Both the position numbers and the translations under genes were made by a program. Positions 1 through 9,823 of a stretch of 64,000 nt of DNA are shown here, one piece after another. The DNA is from Lachnospiraceae bacterium (lineage in GTDB: Bacteria > Bacillota > Clostridia > Lachnospirales > Lachnospiraceae): positions 62,001-126,000 of the forward strand of contig JAFRSH010000018.1 in the NCBI GenBank assembly GCA_017427685.1. Reading direction: 5' to 3'. Numbering within the stretch: the first letter of the stretch is position 1; each line of letters starts with the position of its first letter. Under the pieces are notes generated by a model. It did not search any database and had not been told where the DNA came from. It saw only the letters and a program-made list of their open reading frames with translations.

Positions 1-217
1 ATAGAGTGTAGCCGGCGCACTTTTACGCTGCTCACAAAACAGAAATATTATAAGAAATCACGGGATCATTTTCAATAGCGGTGAGAGACTTTTTCCCGAG
101 GAAAAGAGTAATTCTAACATCATTCTGTCAAAGATATATGATATACTCTCAGAGTAAACAACATTTTGAGGAAGGAAACCGGTTCCGTCTCTAAAGGGCG
201 GATCCGCAAGATCATAA
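1..217. other. 5' edge of window, no gene seen
   Basis: I see no credible coding region here. The stretch is AT-rich and leads into the plus-strand beta-helix gene. A TATACT string near 142 could be a -10 element, but no convincing -35 sits at the right distance. A GAGGAAGG string near 168-175 looks like a ribosome binding site but is about 40 nt from the annotated start. Confidence 0.4.
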
Positions 218-2143
218 ATGAGAGCAGTATCACCCCAAAACACTACACATTTCACCTTTAAGAGCCTGACGGTTTTGTTCGTCACGCTCATAGTCCTTCT
301 CGCTCTTTTTTCCGCATACCCGCTCGGGGCAAGTGCCAAAGAAAAGGACCCTGGCGAATCATCACAGAAAGAGACAACTCCCGAGCCGTCATTTGCAGAC
401 AAAAAGGTGACCCTCTACACCGGCTACGAGCCCTACTACAGCTCACTTGTCGATGTGGACGAGGAAGCGACCGTCAAGTACAAGAGCAGCTTAAGAAGAG
501 TTGCAAAGGTTGATTCGGACGGGATCGTCACACCTCTTTCGGCAGGCAAGACAATCATCACCGCCACCATAAAGACCGGGAAACAAACAGTCAAGTGCAC
601 CATGAACGTGGTTGTCAAAGACCCCTACTACGAGCTCGAGGAGTTCCCTGAGGGCGTCTTTGCCGGAACCGACACTGTTTATTCGGTCAAGCGTTACGGC
701 TACGAAGGTCCTGTTACCTTCAGACTTACGGGATCTCAATACGCAAGCATCGAGCCACTTGACAGTACTTCGTGTATATTGCATGCAACTGCGCCGGGTA
801 ATATAAGCGTTGAGGTCGAATCACTCGGGAAAGTGAAGAAACAGGATGTCAGGATCTACGAAGGAACCGGCACGATCTTTGTCGTACACCCCGATTCCAA
901 GCCCTATCTGAACCGCTATGTTACGCGAGGTGACTACAACGAGTACACATCGTGTTACTTCCTCCTGCGGTCGTATCTCGAAAGACTTGAGACCGTCGGG
1001 GGCGGCATGCTCGTTCTCAAGAAAGGCACATACCCGGTGATCGCAACGCTCTGTGTTCCGTCTAACACAACGATCCTTTTTGAGGACGGTGCGGAGATCA
1101 GAAAGATCGACAATACCGACACGCGCGCCGTGACCGCAACGACGTCGCTGTTCCAGTGCGTTTCGGCGACTCACACATCCTACCCGTTCAAGGGCTACGG
1201 AGGAGAGCACGATATCAGCTTTATCGGAGAAGGCAGGAGCGGGATCGACCTCGCGGGCGTGAAATGCACGGCGATCATGATGTGTCACAACAAGAACGTC
1301 AGGATTTCGGGACTCTACTTTAAGAATGTCAACGGACTCCACTTTATCGAGCTGGATGCTTCGAGGGACGTGGATATAAGCTATAACTGGTTCACGGGCT
1401 ACACAGCCACTTCGAGCGGTCACAAGGAGGCGATCAACATCGACACTCCCGACCGAAACACCGGCGGATTTGTCCAGGGCTGGACGAGCTACGACAGAAC
1501 TCCGAACAAGAACATCTTTATCACCGATAACGTCTTTAAGGATCTTGAGGTCGGAGTAGGAACGCATCGTTACAGTCAGGCCGAGAAAAAGGATAGTAAG
1601 GCGGCTGCGGGATCGACCGAACAGGACGGAGAGACAGCAGAAGTCGAAGAACCGGCCCCGCAGATGTACCACACAGGCATAAACGTACTGCGCAACAGCT
1701 TCTTCAACATTACGACGTACGGCGTGCGACTTATGAACTGGAAGAACTGCGTAGTCAGGGATAACAGCTTTGAAGAGACGGAAGGGTTTATCAAAACTGC
1801 GACCGTTGTGGACGAGGAGGGCAACGAAACCGTTCCCAAGCTCATCGGGATCTACATCAACGGAGCGGTCAACCCTATCGTGACGGGCAATTACTTCTCG
1901 GGCTTCAACACCGTGATCAGCGCCTGCCCCTGGAAGAACAGCAAGATCAAATCGAATCCTTCGATCGACGGCGGAAGCGCGTATGATATAACATACAACG
2001 AGTTCACGGACGAGACGCTCGCGTACATGAAAAAGAACTACATAAAAAACTGCACCGACCGGATCCTCCTTTACGAAAAATACGGAAAAGCAGGAACCGT
2101 AACGCCGGTGCAGATAAATATGGACGATGGATATGAAGTTTAG
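218..2143 (+). CDS. Secreted/anchored beta-helix protein with Ig-like domain
   Basis: This 641-residue protein has an N-terminal hydrophobic segment (about residues 16-40, signal peptide or anchor). A bacterial Ig-like (Big_2-type) domain follows at about 60-145, with the usual pattern of values compared across 'VAKVDSDGIVTPLSAGKTII'. The rest, about 220-620, resembles a right-handed parallel beta-helix (pectate-lyase/NosD-like) with repeated 'N-x-F/Y-x-x' turns. Such folds occur in extracellular polysaccharide-active enzymes, but I see no catalytic signature that fixes a substrate. The ATG at 218 has no good ribosome binding site immediately upstream, so the start is uncertain. It converges on the phosphate symporter gene with 26 nt between the stops. 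Confidence 0.75.
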   Translation: MRAVSPQNTTHFTFKSLTVLFVTLIVLLALFSAYPLGASAKEKDPGESSQKETTPEPSFADKKVTLYTGYEPYYSSLVDVDEEATVKYKSSLRRVAKVDSDGIVTPLSAGKTIITATIKTGKQTVKCTMNVVVKDPYYELEEFPEGVFAGTDTVYSVKRYGYEGPVTFRLTGSQYASIEPLDSTSCILHATAPGNISVEVESLGKVKKQDVRIYEGTGTIFVVHPDSKPYLNRYVTRGDYNEYTSCYFLLRSYLERLETVGGGMLVLKKGTYPVIATLCVPSNTTILFEDGAEIRKIDNTDTRAVTATTSLFQCVSATHTSYPFKGYGGEHDISFIGEGRSGIDLAGVKCTAIMMCHNKNVRISGLYFKNVNGLHFIELDASRDVDISYNWFTGYTATSSGHKEAINIDTPDRNTGGFVQGWTSYDRTPNKNIFITDNVFKDLEVGVGTHRYSQAEKKDSKAAAGSTEQDGETAEVEEPAPQMYHTGINVLRNSFFNITTYGVRLMNWKNCVVRDNSFEETEGFIKTATVVDEEGNETVPKLIGIYINGAVNPIVTGNYFSGFNTVISACPWKNSKIKSNPSIDGGSAYDITYNEFTDETLAYMKKNYIKNCTDRILLYEKYGKAGTVTPVQINMDDGYEV

Positions 2144-2169
2144 TATCAGGCAAGACAAAATATCGTGTT

Positions 2170-3951
2170 TTATTGTAAATCCATGAGAGGCTTCAGGTAC
2201 TTCTCTTCGTACTGTGCGTACAACCTCGCATAATCTAACGACTCGTTATGCAGGAAGCTGGCATAGCTGTGCATGTCGAAACCGTCTCCGACGGTGTGTT
2301 TCTCGATTACGTGGAGAGCGATGTTTGAGCAGTAAGCTGCGATACGCTCAAGACTCGTCAGGCACTCCGTGAGGGAGATACCGCTCTGTACCGTACAGTT
2401 ACCGGACTGAAGTCTCTTTATGTGACGCTGCTTGATGATCTCGGCAAGAGACTTTGTGAGCTCCTCGAGAGGCTCCACGTTGTGCGCAAGTTCCTTATCG
2501 TCGAGAGTAAAGGCATCAACTGTGTTCTTGATGATCTCGCTCACGGCGTCAAATATGATCTTAAGCTCGCTCTTTGCGCTCTGGGAAAATTCAATCTTTT
2601 CGTTTCTGTTATAAGTTGCGACTTCGCTGACTTTGATGCAGTGGTCGCCGATTCTTTCGAAGTCCATGATACTGTGCATGATCTCGGAGGCAAGCTTTTG
2701 CTCGTCCTCGCGGAGGCGGCATGCCGTGATCTTGACCATATAGTCGGAAAGGTATGTTTCGGATTTATCAAGGAACAGCTCGTTTTCTTCAAGGATGGCG
2801 GGCGGTTCGAAGTCGGGCTCGTCATGCAGTCTGATTGCAAGGCCGAGGTTTTCGACTACCGCGCTGCCCATGCTGTTGATGACTTTCCTTGCCTGCTCAA
2901 GAGCAACGGCCGGAGTATTGAGAAGTCGGTCATCAAGCGCTGCAAGCTCCTGGTCGATCTTCGAAGGCGGATCGCTGTGACGGAGCTTCTCCACAACCTT
3001 TGCGACAACACCGCAAAGAGGGAAGAACAGAAGGCTGACGATGATATTGAAGATCGTGTTGAGATCCGCGATCGAACCTCTCGTCATGACGGTATCCCAG
3101 GAGATGAGCCCGAGCGGCGACAGTATCAGGTATACCACTATCATTCCGCTGACGGCTCCGCATCCGCTGACGAGGAGCTGGGCGATCGTAACCTGCTGTG
3201 CAACACGCTTTGTTCCGATACTTGAAAGGATAACAGGGAAGAGTTTTCCAAGGCTGATACCCATAACCATCGGGATCGCTACCGCATATGTGACACTGCC
3301 GGTCGCTGCCGCAACAGCCTGAACAACGCCGACTGCCGCAGACGAGCTCTGAAGTATCATCGCGAGCAGGATACCGAGGCCGAAGCCTACGATGGGATTA
3401 TCAAATGTGGTAAATGCTTCTCTGAATGCGTCGGAAGTCTTGAGGGGTTCGAGAGCAACCTCCATCGTGTTCATTCCGAAGAAGAGCACACCGAAGCCCA
3501 TAAGGATCGCTGCGACATCATTAGGACGCTTCTTCTTGGAAAGAAGCATGATAAATGCCGCAATACCGATGATGAGGGGGGCAAAAGACGAAGGCTTTAA
3601 AAGACCGATCCAGGAGCTGCCCGAACCGGAGATATCTCCGATACGAAGGATCTGACCTGTCACAGTGGTACCGATGTTGGCACCGAGAAGAACAGGAACG
3701 GATTGAACGAGTTTCATAATGCCGGCATTGGCGAAGCCGACGAGCATGATGGTTGTGGCCGACGAGCTCTGTACGACCGCAGTGACAAGGATACCAAAGG
3801 AGAAGCCCTTGTAACGCTTGTCAGTCATCTTCTCGAGCGTCTTCTCAAGCTTAGCGCCCGCGAGATGTTCAAGTGATTTACCCAGATACTTCATTCCGTA
3901 AAGGAACAGGCCGATGCCTCCGATCAGGGTCAATATGTCATAAATATCCAT
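2170..3951 (-). CDS. Na/Pi-cotransporter family protein with PhoU domain
   Basis: This is a 593-residue inner-membrane protein of the NptA/PNaS family. Its two inverted transport repeats each carry the signature QSSS (residues 61-64 and 201-204), the sodium/phosphate binding motif of the family. The cytosolic C-terminal part (about 350-593) is helical and PhoU-like. Family members export or import phosphate coupled to sodium. I place the start at 3951 because GAGGAG lies 7 nt upstream; an ORF extending to 4089 has no such site and starts with unlikely sequence. It has its own promoter upstream (4006-4034). Confidence 0.9.
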   Translation of the reverse strand: MDIYDILTLIGGIGLFLYGMKYLGKSLEHLAGAKLEKTLEKMTDKRYKGFSFGILVTAVVQSSSATTIMLVGFANAGIMKLVQSVPVLLGANIGTTVTGQILRIGDISGSGSSWIGLLKPSSFAPLIIGIAAFIMLLSKKKRPNDVAAILMGFGVLFFGMNTMEVALEPLKTSDAFREAFTTFDNPIVGFGLGILLAMILQSSSAAVGVVQAVAAATGSVTYAVAIPMVMGISLGKLFPVILSSIGTKRVAQQVTIAQLLVSGCGAVSGMIVVYLILSPLGLISWDTVMTRGSIADLNTIFNIIVSLLFFPLCGVVAKVVEKLRHSDPPSKIDQELAALDDRLLNTPAVALEQARKVINSMGSAVVENLGLAIRLHDEPDFEPPAILEENELFLDKSETYLSDYMVKITACRLREDEQKLASEIMHSIMDFERIGDHCIKVSEVATYNRNEKIEFSQSAKSELKIIFDAVSEIIKNTVDAFTLDDKELAHNVEPLEELTKSLAEIIKQRHIKRLQSGNCTVQSGISLTECLTSLERIAAYCSNIALHVIEKHTVGDGFDMHSYASFLHNESLDYARLYAQYEEKYLKPLMDLQ

Positions 3952-4005
3952 CGATTTCTCCTCATAAAGCGCGCAGATTGACCTGCGCATACTCGCACAC
4001 CCCTC

Positions 4006-4034
4006 AATATAACCCACGCAAGAAAAAATTACAA
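4006..4034 (-). promoter_or_regulatory. SigA-type promoter of the Na/Pi symporter gene
   Basis: Read on the minus strand, TTGTAA (4029-4034), a 17-nt spacer and TATATT (4006-4011). It lies 55 nt before the chosen start. A short perfect hairpin (GCGCAG...CTGCGC, about 3971-3988) sits between promoter and ribosome binding site. Confidence 0.6.
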
Positions 4035-4082
4035 TATTGTTTTGCTTTAATTTTGCATGAAATAGGAAGATATCTCTTTTAA

Positions 4083-4111
4083 TTGACAACGTTTTTCTTA
4101 CTCGTTAGAAT
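4083..4111 (+). promoter_or_regulatory. SigA-type promoter of the cytidylate-kinase-like gene
   Basis: TTGACA (4083-4088), a 17-nt spacer and TAGAAT (4106-4111), 46 nt before the ATG at 4158. It is divergent from the symporter promoter. Confidence 0.75.
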
Positions 4112-4157
4112 ACTTGTATCATAAGATAACAATTCTCAAAGAAGGACTCAGAAGCAT

Positions 4158-4934
4158 ATGCATATCACACTTACAGGAAACCTCGGGAGCGGTAAATCAA
4201 CTATCAGCAAGATCTTTTCGGACAAGGGCTACGAGATATACTCGACCGGCAAGATCCAGCGCGAGCTTGCGGCCGAGAGGGGACTCTCGGTTCTTGAGAT
4301 GAACAAGCTCATGGAATCCGACCACTCATTTGACAATATCATAGACGACACCGTTACAAAGATCTCGAAAGAGCACTCCGAAGACCTCTTCTTTGACTCG
4401 AGGCTTGCATGGCATTTCGCAGTGAACTCTTTCAAGGTGTTCCTCTCGGTTGACATCGACGAGGCCGCGAAGCGTGTCTTCAACGACGACAAGCGCGGCG
4501 AGGTTGAGAAATACAAGTCGGTTGAAGAAGCAAAGCAGAACCTGATCGCCCGTGCCGAGGCCGAGGATCAGCGCTACAGAGACATCTACGGGATAGATTA
4601 CTTCAATATGAGCAATTACAATCTCGTCCTTGATTCAACCTACGCTTCACCCGAGGTCCTTGCCGGGATCCTCGCAAAGGAGAAAGCTTCGTACGAAAAG
4701 AAAATATCTTCGGGCAGATCACCCGAAGATATTCCCTCAAGAATCCTCATCTCACCCGCAAGGCTCCTTGGAACCGAACAAAAAGTCAACCGTGATGACG
4801 ATGACATTTTTGACACCGATGAGGTTCTTATAACCAGAGAAGGTAGCTCACTCACTCTCGTAAAAGGATCTGATACGGTCTGGAAGGCTCTTAATTCCGG
4901 ATACGAATTTATAACCGTATGCGAAGCAGACTGA
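4158..4934 (+). CDS. Cytidylate kinase-like P-loop protein
   Basis: A 258-residue soluble protein that opens with a Walker A motif, GNLGSGKST (residues 7-15), and has the layout of the cytidylate-kinase-like (Cmk2/AAA-type) NMP kinase family to about residue 175, including arginine-rich lid-like sequence (RAEAEDQRYRDIYG). A C-terminal stretch of about 80 residues (from about 180) is not part of the usual kinase fold and is acidic, ending in a compact domain that I do not recognise. AGAAGG precedes the start. The substrate cannot be assigned from sequence; nucleoside monophosphate phosphorylation is inferred from family. It converges with the sugar permease gene. Confidence 0.75.
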   Translation: MHITLTGNLGSGKSTISKIFSDKGYEIYSTGKIQRELAAERGLSVLEMNKLMESDHSFDNIIDDTVTKISKEHSEDLFFDSRLAWHFAVNSFKVFLSVDIDEAAKRVFNDDKRGEVEKYKSVEEAKQNLIARAEAEDQRYRDIYGIDYFNMSNYNLVLDSTYASPEVLAGILAKEKASYEKKISSGRSPEDIPSRILISPARLLGTEQKVNRDDDDIFDTDEVLITREGSSLTLVKGSDTVWKALNSGYEFITVCEAD

Positions 4935-4968
4935 GTCCGATAAAGAGGAACCCCGATCTTGATACTAT

Positions 4969-6006
4969 TTAAACGGGCCGGCTCAGCTTCTTGGCTCTGC
5001 GTCCGAGCACCACGCTCTGAAGCAGGATAAAGAAGCAAAGCATGCCGCCGGTGGTGATGCTCTGCCACCAGGGATCGTTGAGTCCGCTCGAGACTACGAT
5101 CTTCTTGATGGTGGTCAGCGTCAGGGTTCCGAAACAGGTACCCACGACATTACCGACACCGCCGGTAAGAAGCGTTCCGCCGATGATCGACGAAGCGATC
5201 GCATTCATCTCCATTCCGGCTGCGTTAGTCGCGTTGCCGGCTCCGGTGTGCATCATGAGCACGTAACCGGAGATTCCGCTGAGGAGTCCGCAGATCAGGT
5301 AACTGAGGAAGCGGGCTCTTTTAACGTTTATGCCGAGCATCATCGCGCTTGTCTGATTGCCGCCGATCGCGTAGAAGCTGCGTCCGAGACGGAGGTATTT
5401 GAGAAGTACGAATATCACTATCACACAGAAGAACGCCACAACAACTCCGAGCTCGATCCGGGCCGGTACGAGATTGCCGTTCTTCGCTGTATAACCAAGC
5501 AGTGAGCTCTCGATCTTTATATCACGCAGAGCCGCGAATCCTTCGTGCGCAACCTTCTGCGGGTTGACCGAAAGGATCGTCGTCATACCTCTGGCGAAGA
5601 ACATTCCGGCGAGGGTTACTATGAACGGCTGGATCTCAAGGTAGCTCACAAGGAAGCCCTGAACCGCACCGAATGCGAGACCGATGCCGAGTGCCAAAAG
5701 GATTGAGAAGAAGATGTTTCCGCCGTTGTTCAGGTAAAGCACACAGCTCATTACCACGAGCGACGAAACAGCACCGACACTGATGTCGATACCTCCTCCG
5801 ATCATAACGATCGTAAGTCCGCACGAAACGATGATCAGGCTGGCGTTATCATTGAGCATATCGAAGATCTGCTGCGCATGCAGGAATCCGCCGCCGAGCA
5901 GGATCATGGCCAGAAGATAGAGCACAACGAAGATACCTATCGTTATGGTCATGAGCAGTTGTGTATTTGTAAGAGGTTCTCTGTAGACACCGTTCTTTTT
6001 CTTCAT
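4969..6006 (-). CDS. Sugar ABC transporter permease (YjfF-like)
   Basis: A 345-residue polytopic permease of the RbsC/YjfF family. The family hallmark GGGIDISVGA is present at about residues 70-79, and there are about ten hydrophobic segments. With the gene before it, it should form the heterodimeric membrane channel of a pentose, hexose or furanose importer. It is the last gene of the block, and its ATG overlaps the preceding stop by 4 nt (ATGA), which indicates translational coupling. AAAGGAG precedes the start. Confidence 0.88.
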   Translation of the reverse strand: MKKKNGVYREPLTNTQLLMTITIGIFVVLYLLAMILLGGGFLHAQQIFDMLNDNASLIIVSCGLTIVMIGGGIDISVGAVSSLVVMSCVLYLNNGGNIFFSILLALGIGLAFGAVQGFLVSYLEIQPFIVTLAGMFFARGMTTILSVNPQKVAHEGFAALRDIKIESSLLGYTAKNGNLVPARIELGVVVAFFCVIVIFVLLKYLRLGRSFYAIGGNQTSAMMLGINVKRARFLSYLICGLLSGISGYVLMMHTGAGNATNAAGMEMNAIASSIIGGTLLTGGVGNVVGTCFGTLTLTTIKKIVVSSGLNDPWWQSITTGGMLCFFILLQSVVLGRRAKKLSRPV

Positions 6007-7085
6007 GACTGCGCTCCTTTCACCGTATTTCTGTCCTTACTCTTACGGATGCGCATCATGAGCTTGTCGACCTTCTTCTTGACTACCGGCGAACCGATGA
6101 CAACAAGCAGGACGATGACGATCGCTTTGTACGCCTTGACGTCGGTCGAAGAAACCTTCATCGCGTAAAGAGTAATGGTCAGCATCTGGATAACATAAGC
6201 GCCGATGATACTGCCCGAGATCTTGAACTTTCCTCCGCCGAGGCTGTTGCCTCCGATAGCGACCGCGAGGATCGTATCCATCTCGATATCGATCAGGAGC
6301 GTTTCATGATTGATCAGTCCGAGTCGGCTCACGCCGATGCTTCCGGCGATCGCCACGCACACACCGAGGATCACGAAGGAAAGCATCTTGATGAACTTCT
6401 CGTTGATTCCGTTGAGGTGAGCGGCACTGCCGTTAATACCAACGGACTGGGTAAACAGCTGCAGGGAAGTGAACCTGAAAACAAGCTTCAGGACTATCCC
6501 GGCCACCAGAACGATGATCACAGGCGTGGGAACCGGTATTCCCGGGATAAATCCGCCGAGCGCCGTGATTATCGGGCTGCTCACTGTGGGTGTCGCGCCG
6601 CCGTTTATCCAATAAGCGATGGAACGACCACAGGTATATAATATAAGCGTTGCGATCATCGGCTGGATCTTGAAGATCGCGACGAGTGTTCCGTTAAATG
6701 CACCGAAGAGCATTGCGACGATACATGCGCACAGGAATGCGAGCACTACGGTCAGCCCCGTGATCTCCGATGTCGATTTGAGTACTTTTACAAAGACGCT
6801 GCCTGCGATCGCCGCCGCAGCGCCGACACTGATGTCCTGTCCGCCGCAGGCCGCCGTCACGAGCGTCATGCCCATCGCAAGGATCGCAAGCTCACTCGCA
6901 CCGTTTATGATACTGATCAGGTTGCCCGCGAGGACAACGTTTCCGTCGTTGTTGTGCATAATGCCTATGCTGAAGAACGAGGGATCTCTGATCAGGTTGA
7001 AGATTACCAATAACAGTATCGCGATCAAAGGGATGGTGAGCTGTCCAAGCCCGCCGCTAAAGAGATTCTTGAATTTCTGCTTCAT
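6003..7085 (-). CDS. Sugar ABC transporter permease (YtfT-like)
   Basis: A 360-residue permease with the GGQDISVGAAAA form of the family motif near residues 90-101. It is the partner of the downstream YjfF-like permease. The start at 7085 is chosen because GGGAGG lies about 9 nt upstream and overlaps the end of the ATPase gene, whose stop is 1 nt away; a longer reading to 7106 would run into the ATPase gene. Two different permeases rather than one homodimeric RbsC is typical of the YtfQRT-YjfF (galactofuranose-type) systems, so the importer may prefer furanose forms, but the substrate is inferred only. Confidence 0.88.
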   Translation of the reverse strand: MKQKFKNLFSGGLGQLTIPLIAILLLVIFNLIRDPSFFSIGIMHNNDGNVVLAGNLISIINGASELAILAMGMTLVTAACGGQDISVGAAAAIAGSVFVKVLKSTSEITGLTVVLAFLCACIVAMLFGAFNGTLVAIFKIQPMIATLILYTCGRSIAYWINGGATPTVSSPIITALGGFIPGIPVPTPVIIVLVAGIVLKLVFRFTSLQLFTQSVGINGSAAHLNGINEKFIKMLSFVILGVCVAIAGSIGVSRLGLINHETLLIDIEMDTILAVAIGGNSLGGGKFKISGSIIGAYVIQMLTITLYAMKVSSTDVKAYKAIVIVLLVVIGSPVVKKKVDKLMMRIRKSKDRNTVKGAQS

Positions 7086-7086
7086 A

Positions 7087-8583
7087 TCACTTGTCCCCTC
7101 CCGCAATAGTTTTCATCACCTGGGTCTGCGTCAGTTCCTTGCCCTTGAGCTCGCCGACGATATGACGATCACGCATGACGATCAGTCGGCTGCAGGTACG
7201 GAGCATTTCCTCAACCTCCGAGGAGATGAAGGTCACGCTGACACCTTCTTCTGCAAGCTTGAGCACGAGCTTCTGGATCTCGAGCTTCGTTCCGACGTCG
7301 ATACCTCTCGTGGGCTCGTCAAGTATGAGGTAATCGGGGTGCGTCAGCAGCCATCTCGCAAGGATGACTTTCTGCTGGTTTCCGCCGCTGAGCGACCCGA
7401 CGGGTGTTTCTCTGCTCGCTGTTTTGATGTTAAGGGCTTTGATGTATTCGTCCGCAAAAGCTTCGGATTCGCTCTTGCTGATTGGTTTGAAGAACCCGTT
7501 CATGACCTGGAGCGCCAGGATGATGTTCTCGCGAACGCTGAGCTCAGCGATTATTCCGTCACGCTTACGGTCCTCGGCGAGGTAGCCGATACCGCACTTC
7601 ATGGCATCGATCGGGCGGTTGATCTTGACCCTCTTGCAGCCGACCCTGACGTTGCCGCCGGTAACCTTGTCCGCTCCGAAGATCGCTCTAACGCTCTCGC
7701 TTCTGCCGGAACCGAGAAGTCCCGTAAATCCGTTGACCTCACCCTTATGTATACGGAAGTTGAAGGGAAGCGCCGCGGTACTCGAAAGCCCTTCGGCCTC
7801 GTAGAACACTTCCTTAACTTCGGACTCGCGCTCGTCCTCGTCGCCGAGTGACGAAAGCTCGTCAAGCTCTTTACCGATCATCTTGGCAACAAGCTCGACC
7901 TGAGGAAGCTCTTCGGTCGTGTACTCACCGACAAGCTCGCCGTTACGAAGGACGGTGATCCTGTCGCTGACCTCATAAACCTGCTCGAGGAAGTGAGTTA
8001 CAAAGATGATCCCGACGCCCTGACTCTTAAGGTCCCTCATCAGGTCGAAGAGCATCTTTACTTCCTTGTCATCGAGGGATGATGTGGGCTCATCAAGGAT
8101 GAGCACCTTGCATTCCATGTCTACGGCACGTGCGATAGCCACCATCTGCTGTACGGCGAGCGAACAGCTGCCCAGCTGCTGACGGCTCCTTGCGGGGATC
8201 CCGAGTCTCGTCAGGATCTCGTCGGCACGCTTCTCGTAGTTCTTTTTCTTAACCCATGCGCCGTCCTCACGACCGATGTACATATTCTCGGCCACAGTGA
8301 GATTCGGGCAGAGTGTGATCTCCTGGTAAACCGTACTGATCCCGTTATTCTGCGCATCCTGAGGAGAACGTATCGAAACGTTCTTCCCTTCTACGAGGAT
8401 CTCCCCTCCGTCCATCTGATAAACACCGGTCAGGATCTTGATCAAAGTGGATTTTCCGGCACCGTTTTCTCCCATGAGAGCATGGATCTCACCCTTCCTT
8501 AATGTGAAGTCCACATTCGAAAGGGCACGTACACCGGGAAACTGCTTCTCAATGTTTTTCATCTGAAGAAGTACTTCCTTCAT
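7087..8583 (-). CDS. Sugar ABC transporter ATP-binding protein (double domain)
   Basis: A 498-residue ATPase of the RbsA/MglA/YtfR type with two fused nucleotide-binding domains. Domain 1 has Walker A GENGAGKST (about 38-46) and Walker B LILDEPTSSLD; its signature is degenerate (SLAVQQ). Domain 2 has a degenerate P-loop (GLLGSGRSE), a canonical signature LSGGNQQK and Walker B LILDEPTRGID. This asymmetry is normal for the family. GAGGAGG precedes the ATG. It lies 112 nt downstream of the binding-protein gene and is followed by the two permeases. Confidence 0.93.
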   Translation of the reverse strand: MKEVLLQMKNIEKQFPGVRALSNVDFTLRKGEIHALMGENGAGKSTLIKILTGVYQMDGGEILVEGKNVSIRSPQDAQNNGISTVYQEITLCPNLTVAENMYIGREDGAWVKKKNYEKRADEILTRLGIPARSRQQLGSCSLAVQQMVAIARAVDMECKVLILDEPTSSLDDKEVKMLFDLMRDLKSQGVGIIFVTHFLEQVYEVSDRITVLRNGELVGEYTTEELPQVELVAKMIGKELDELSSLGDEDERESEVKEVFYEAEGLSSTAALPFNFRIHKGEVNGFTGLLGSGRSESVRAIFGADKVTGGNVRVGCKRVKINRPIDAMKCGIGYLAEDRKRDGIIAELSVRENIILALQVMNGFFKPISKSESEAFADEYIKALNIKTASRETPVGSLSGGNQQKVILARWLLTHPDYLILDEPTRGIDVGTKLEIQKLVLKLAEEGVSVTFISSEVEEMLRTCSRLIVMRDRHIVGELKGKELTQTQVMKTIAGGDK

Positions 8584-8695
8584 GAAACAAACCTCCTCTT
8601 TGCGTAATACGTAGCGATCGGAACGATTCCCAAAAAAGAGGCGCAGCCAGGCCGCCTCTAATATCGGCTCAGCTGCGCCAGGGGTGTATTATGAA

Positions 8696-9667
8696 TCACT
8701 CACCTAAACCGTAAGTGTCAATATCGCTCTGCTTGAGATCCTTTGCATCGAATCCCTTTTCTTCGTTGATGATGATCTTGGATGAAGGAGCCTTTCCGCT
8801 CTTGATGAGATCGCTGATGATCTGTGCCTGGAAAGGACTGCACTGTCCGTCGTAGTTCCATGCGCCCGAGAGAAGCTCTCTGAGTGCCCACTTGTTGCAG
8901 TCGAAGCCCATAACGATAACCTTGCCGTTTGTGCCGTGTGTGATACCGTTCTCATCGAGTGCTGCAACAGCGCCCTTTGCCATACCGTCGTTCTCTGCGT
9001 AGATTACGTTGAAGTCTTCACCGCTGTTGATAACGGACCCAACGATCTTCTTTGCCTCAGCCTCGTCCCAAGTAGCTGTCTGCTGAACAACCTTGTTCAT
9101 CTTGCCCGAAGCGAACTGTGCGTCGAGTGCGCCTGTACGTCCGATCTGAGCGTCGGAACCCATAGCACCCTGAATGTGGATTACGTTGTAGACGTCAAGT
9201 TTCTGACCGAGAAGCCAATTAACTGCTGTCTCGCCTTCCTTGGCCATATCGGAAACAACTGCTGCCTCATAAAGGCTCTCGTCAACATTGATCATACGGT
9301 CGAAGAGATAAACCTTAATGCCGGCTTCCTTTGCTTTCTTAAGAACCTCGTCCCAGCCTGTTGTCTCGGCTGCCGAGATGAGAAGATAATCAACGCCTTC
9401 TGTGATGAAGCCCTGAGCTGCCTGAAGCTGCTCATCGTTCTTAAGGCTGTATGCTGTCTTAAGTTCGTAGCCGTTAGCCTTTGAGAAAACGGCCTCCATA
9501 TCCTTTACGTTAGCCTCGCGGTAACCTGACTCCGAAGGGGGATTGTTTACGACACCGACCTTGATGGGTCCGTCGGATTTCTTCCCGTCAGAACTGCTGC
9601 ATCCCGTAAATGCAAGTGACATAACAAGCACTAAAGCCAAAAGCGTTGCCAAAGCTCTTTTCTTCAT
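8696..9667 (-). CDS. Sugar-binding lipoprotein of the ABC importer
   Basis: A 323-residue periplasmic-binding protein of the RbsB/YtfQ type with a lipoprotein signal (hydrophobic core, then lipobox FTGC near residue 21). Residues 36 onward have the ribose-binding-protein fold pattern (VGVVNNPPSESGYREANVKD). It delivers the sugar to the permeases encoded downstream. The start at 9667 is preceded by GAGGAGG; the longer ORF to 9745 runs through the leader hairpin. Its ribosome binding site lies inside a long inverted repeat (9677-9750), so translation may be controlled by leader folding. Confidence 0.9.
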   Translation of the reverse strand: MKKRALATLLALVLVMSLAFTGCSSSDGKKSDGPIKVGVVNNPPSESGYREANVKDMEAVFSKANGYELKTAYSLKNDEQLQAAQGFITEGVDYLLISAAETTGWDEVLKKAKEAGIKVYLFDRMINVDESLYEAAVVSDMAKEGETAVNWLLGQKLDVYNVIHIQGAMGSDAQIGRTGALDAQFASGKMNKVVQQTATWDEAEAKKIVGSVINSGEDFNVIYAENDGMAKGAVAALDENGITHGTNGKVIVMGFDCNKWALRELLSGAWNYDGQCSPFQAQIISDLIKSGKAPSSKIIINEEKGFDAKDLKQSDIDTYGLGE

Positions 9668-9676
9668 AATTTTCCT

Positions 9677-9750
9677 CCTCTGTGTAAAAACTGTTGTCTG
9701 CGCCGGGAGTCCCGAACCTCGGGACTGCCTCTTTGCTGCATACACAGAGG
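9677..9750 (-). promoter_or_regulatory. Leader hairpin that masks the binding-protein SD
   Basis: A perfect 10-bp inverted repeat (9677-9686 with 9741-9750) encloses a second perfect hairpin, GTCCCGA...TCGGGAC (about 9709-9725). In the mRNA the 3' arm ACACAGAGG is continuous with and overlaps the Shine-Dalgarno AGAGGAGG, so pairing would cover part of it. The regulator that would open it is not visible. Confidence 0.5.
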
Positions 9751-9823
9751 ATATAGGATTTAAAGCTTTGGGTAAATCAAGATTCGTTTTGAGATGGTTA
9801 ATATTTTTTCTTTTTTCCGGGGA

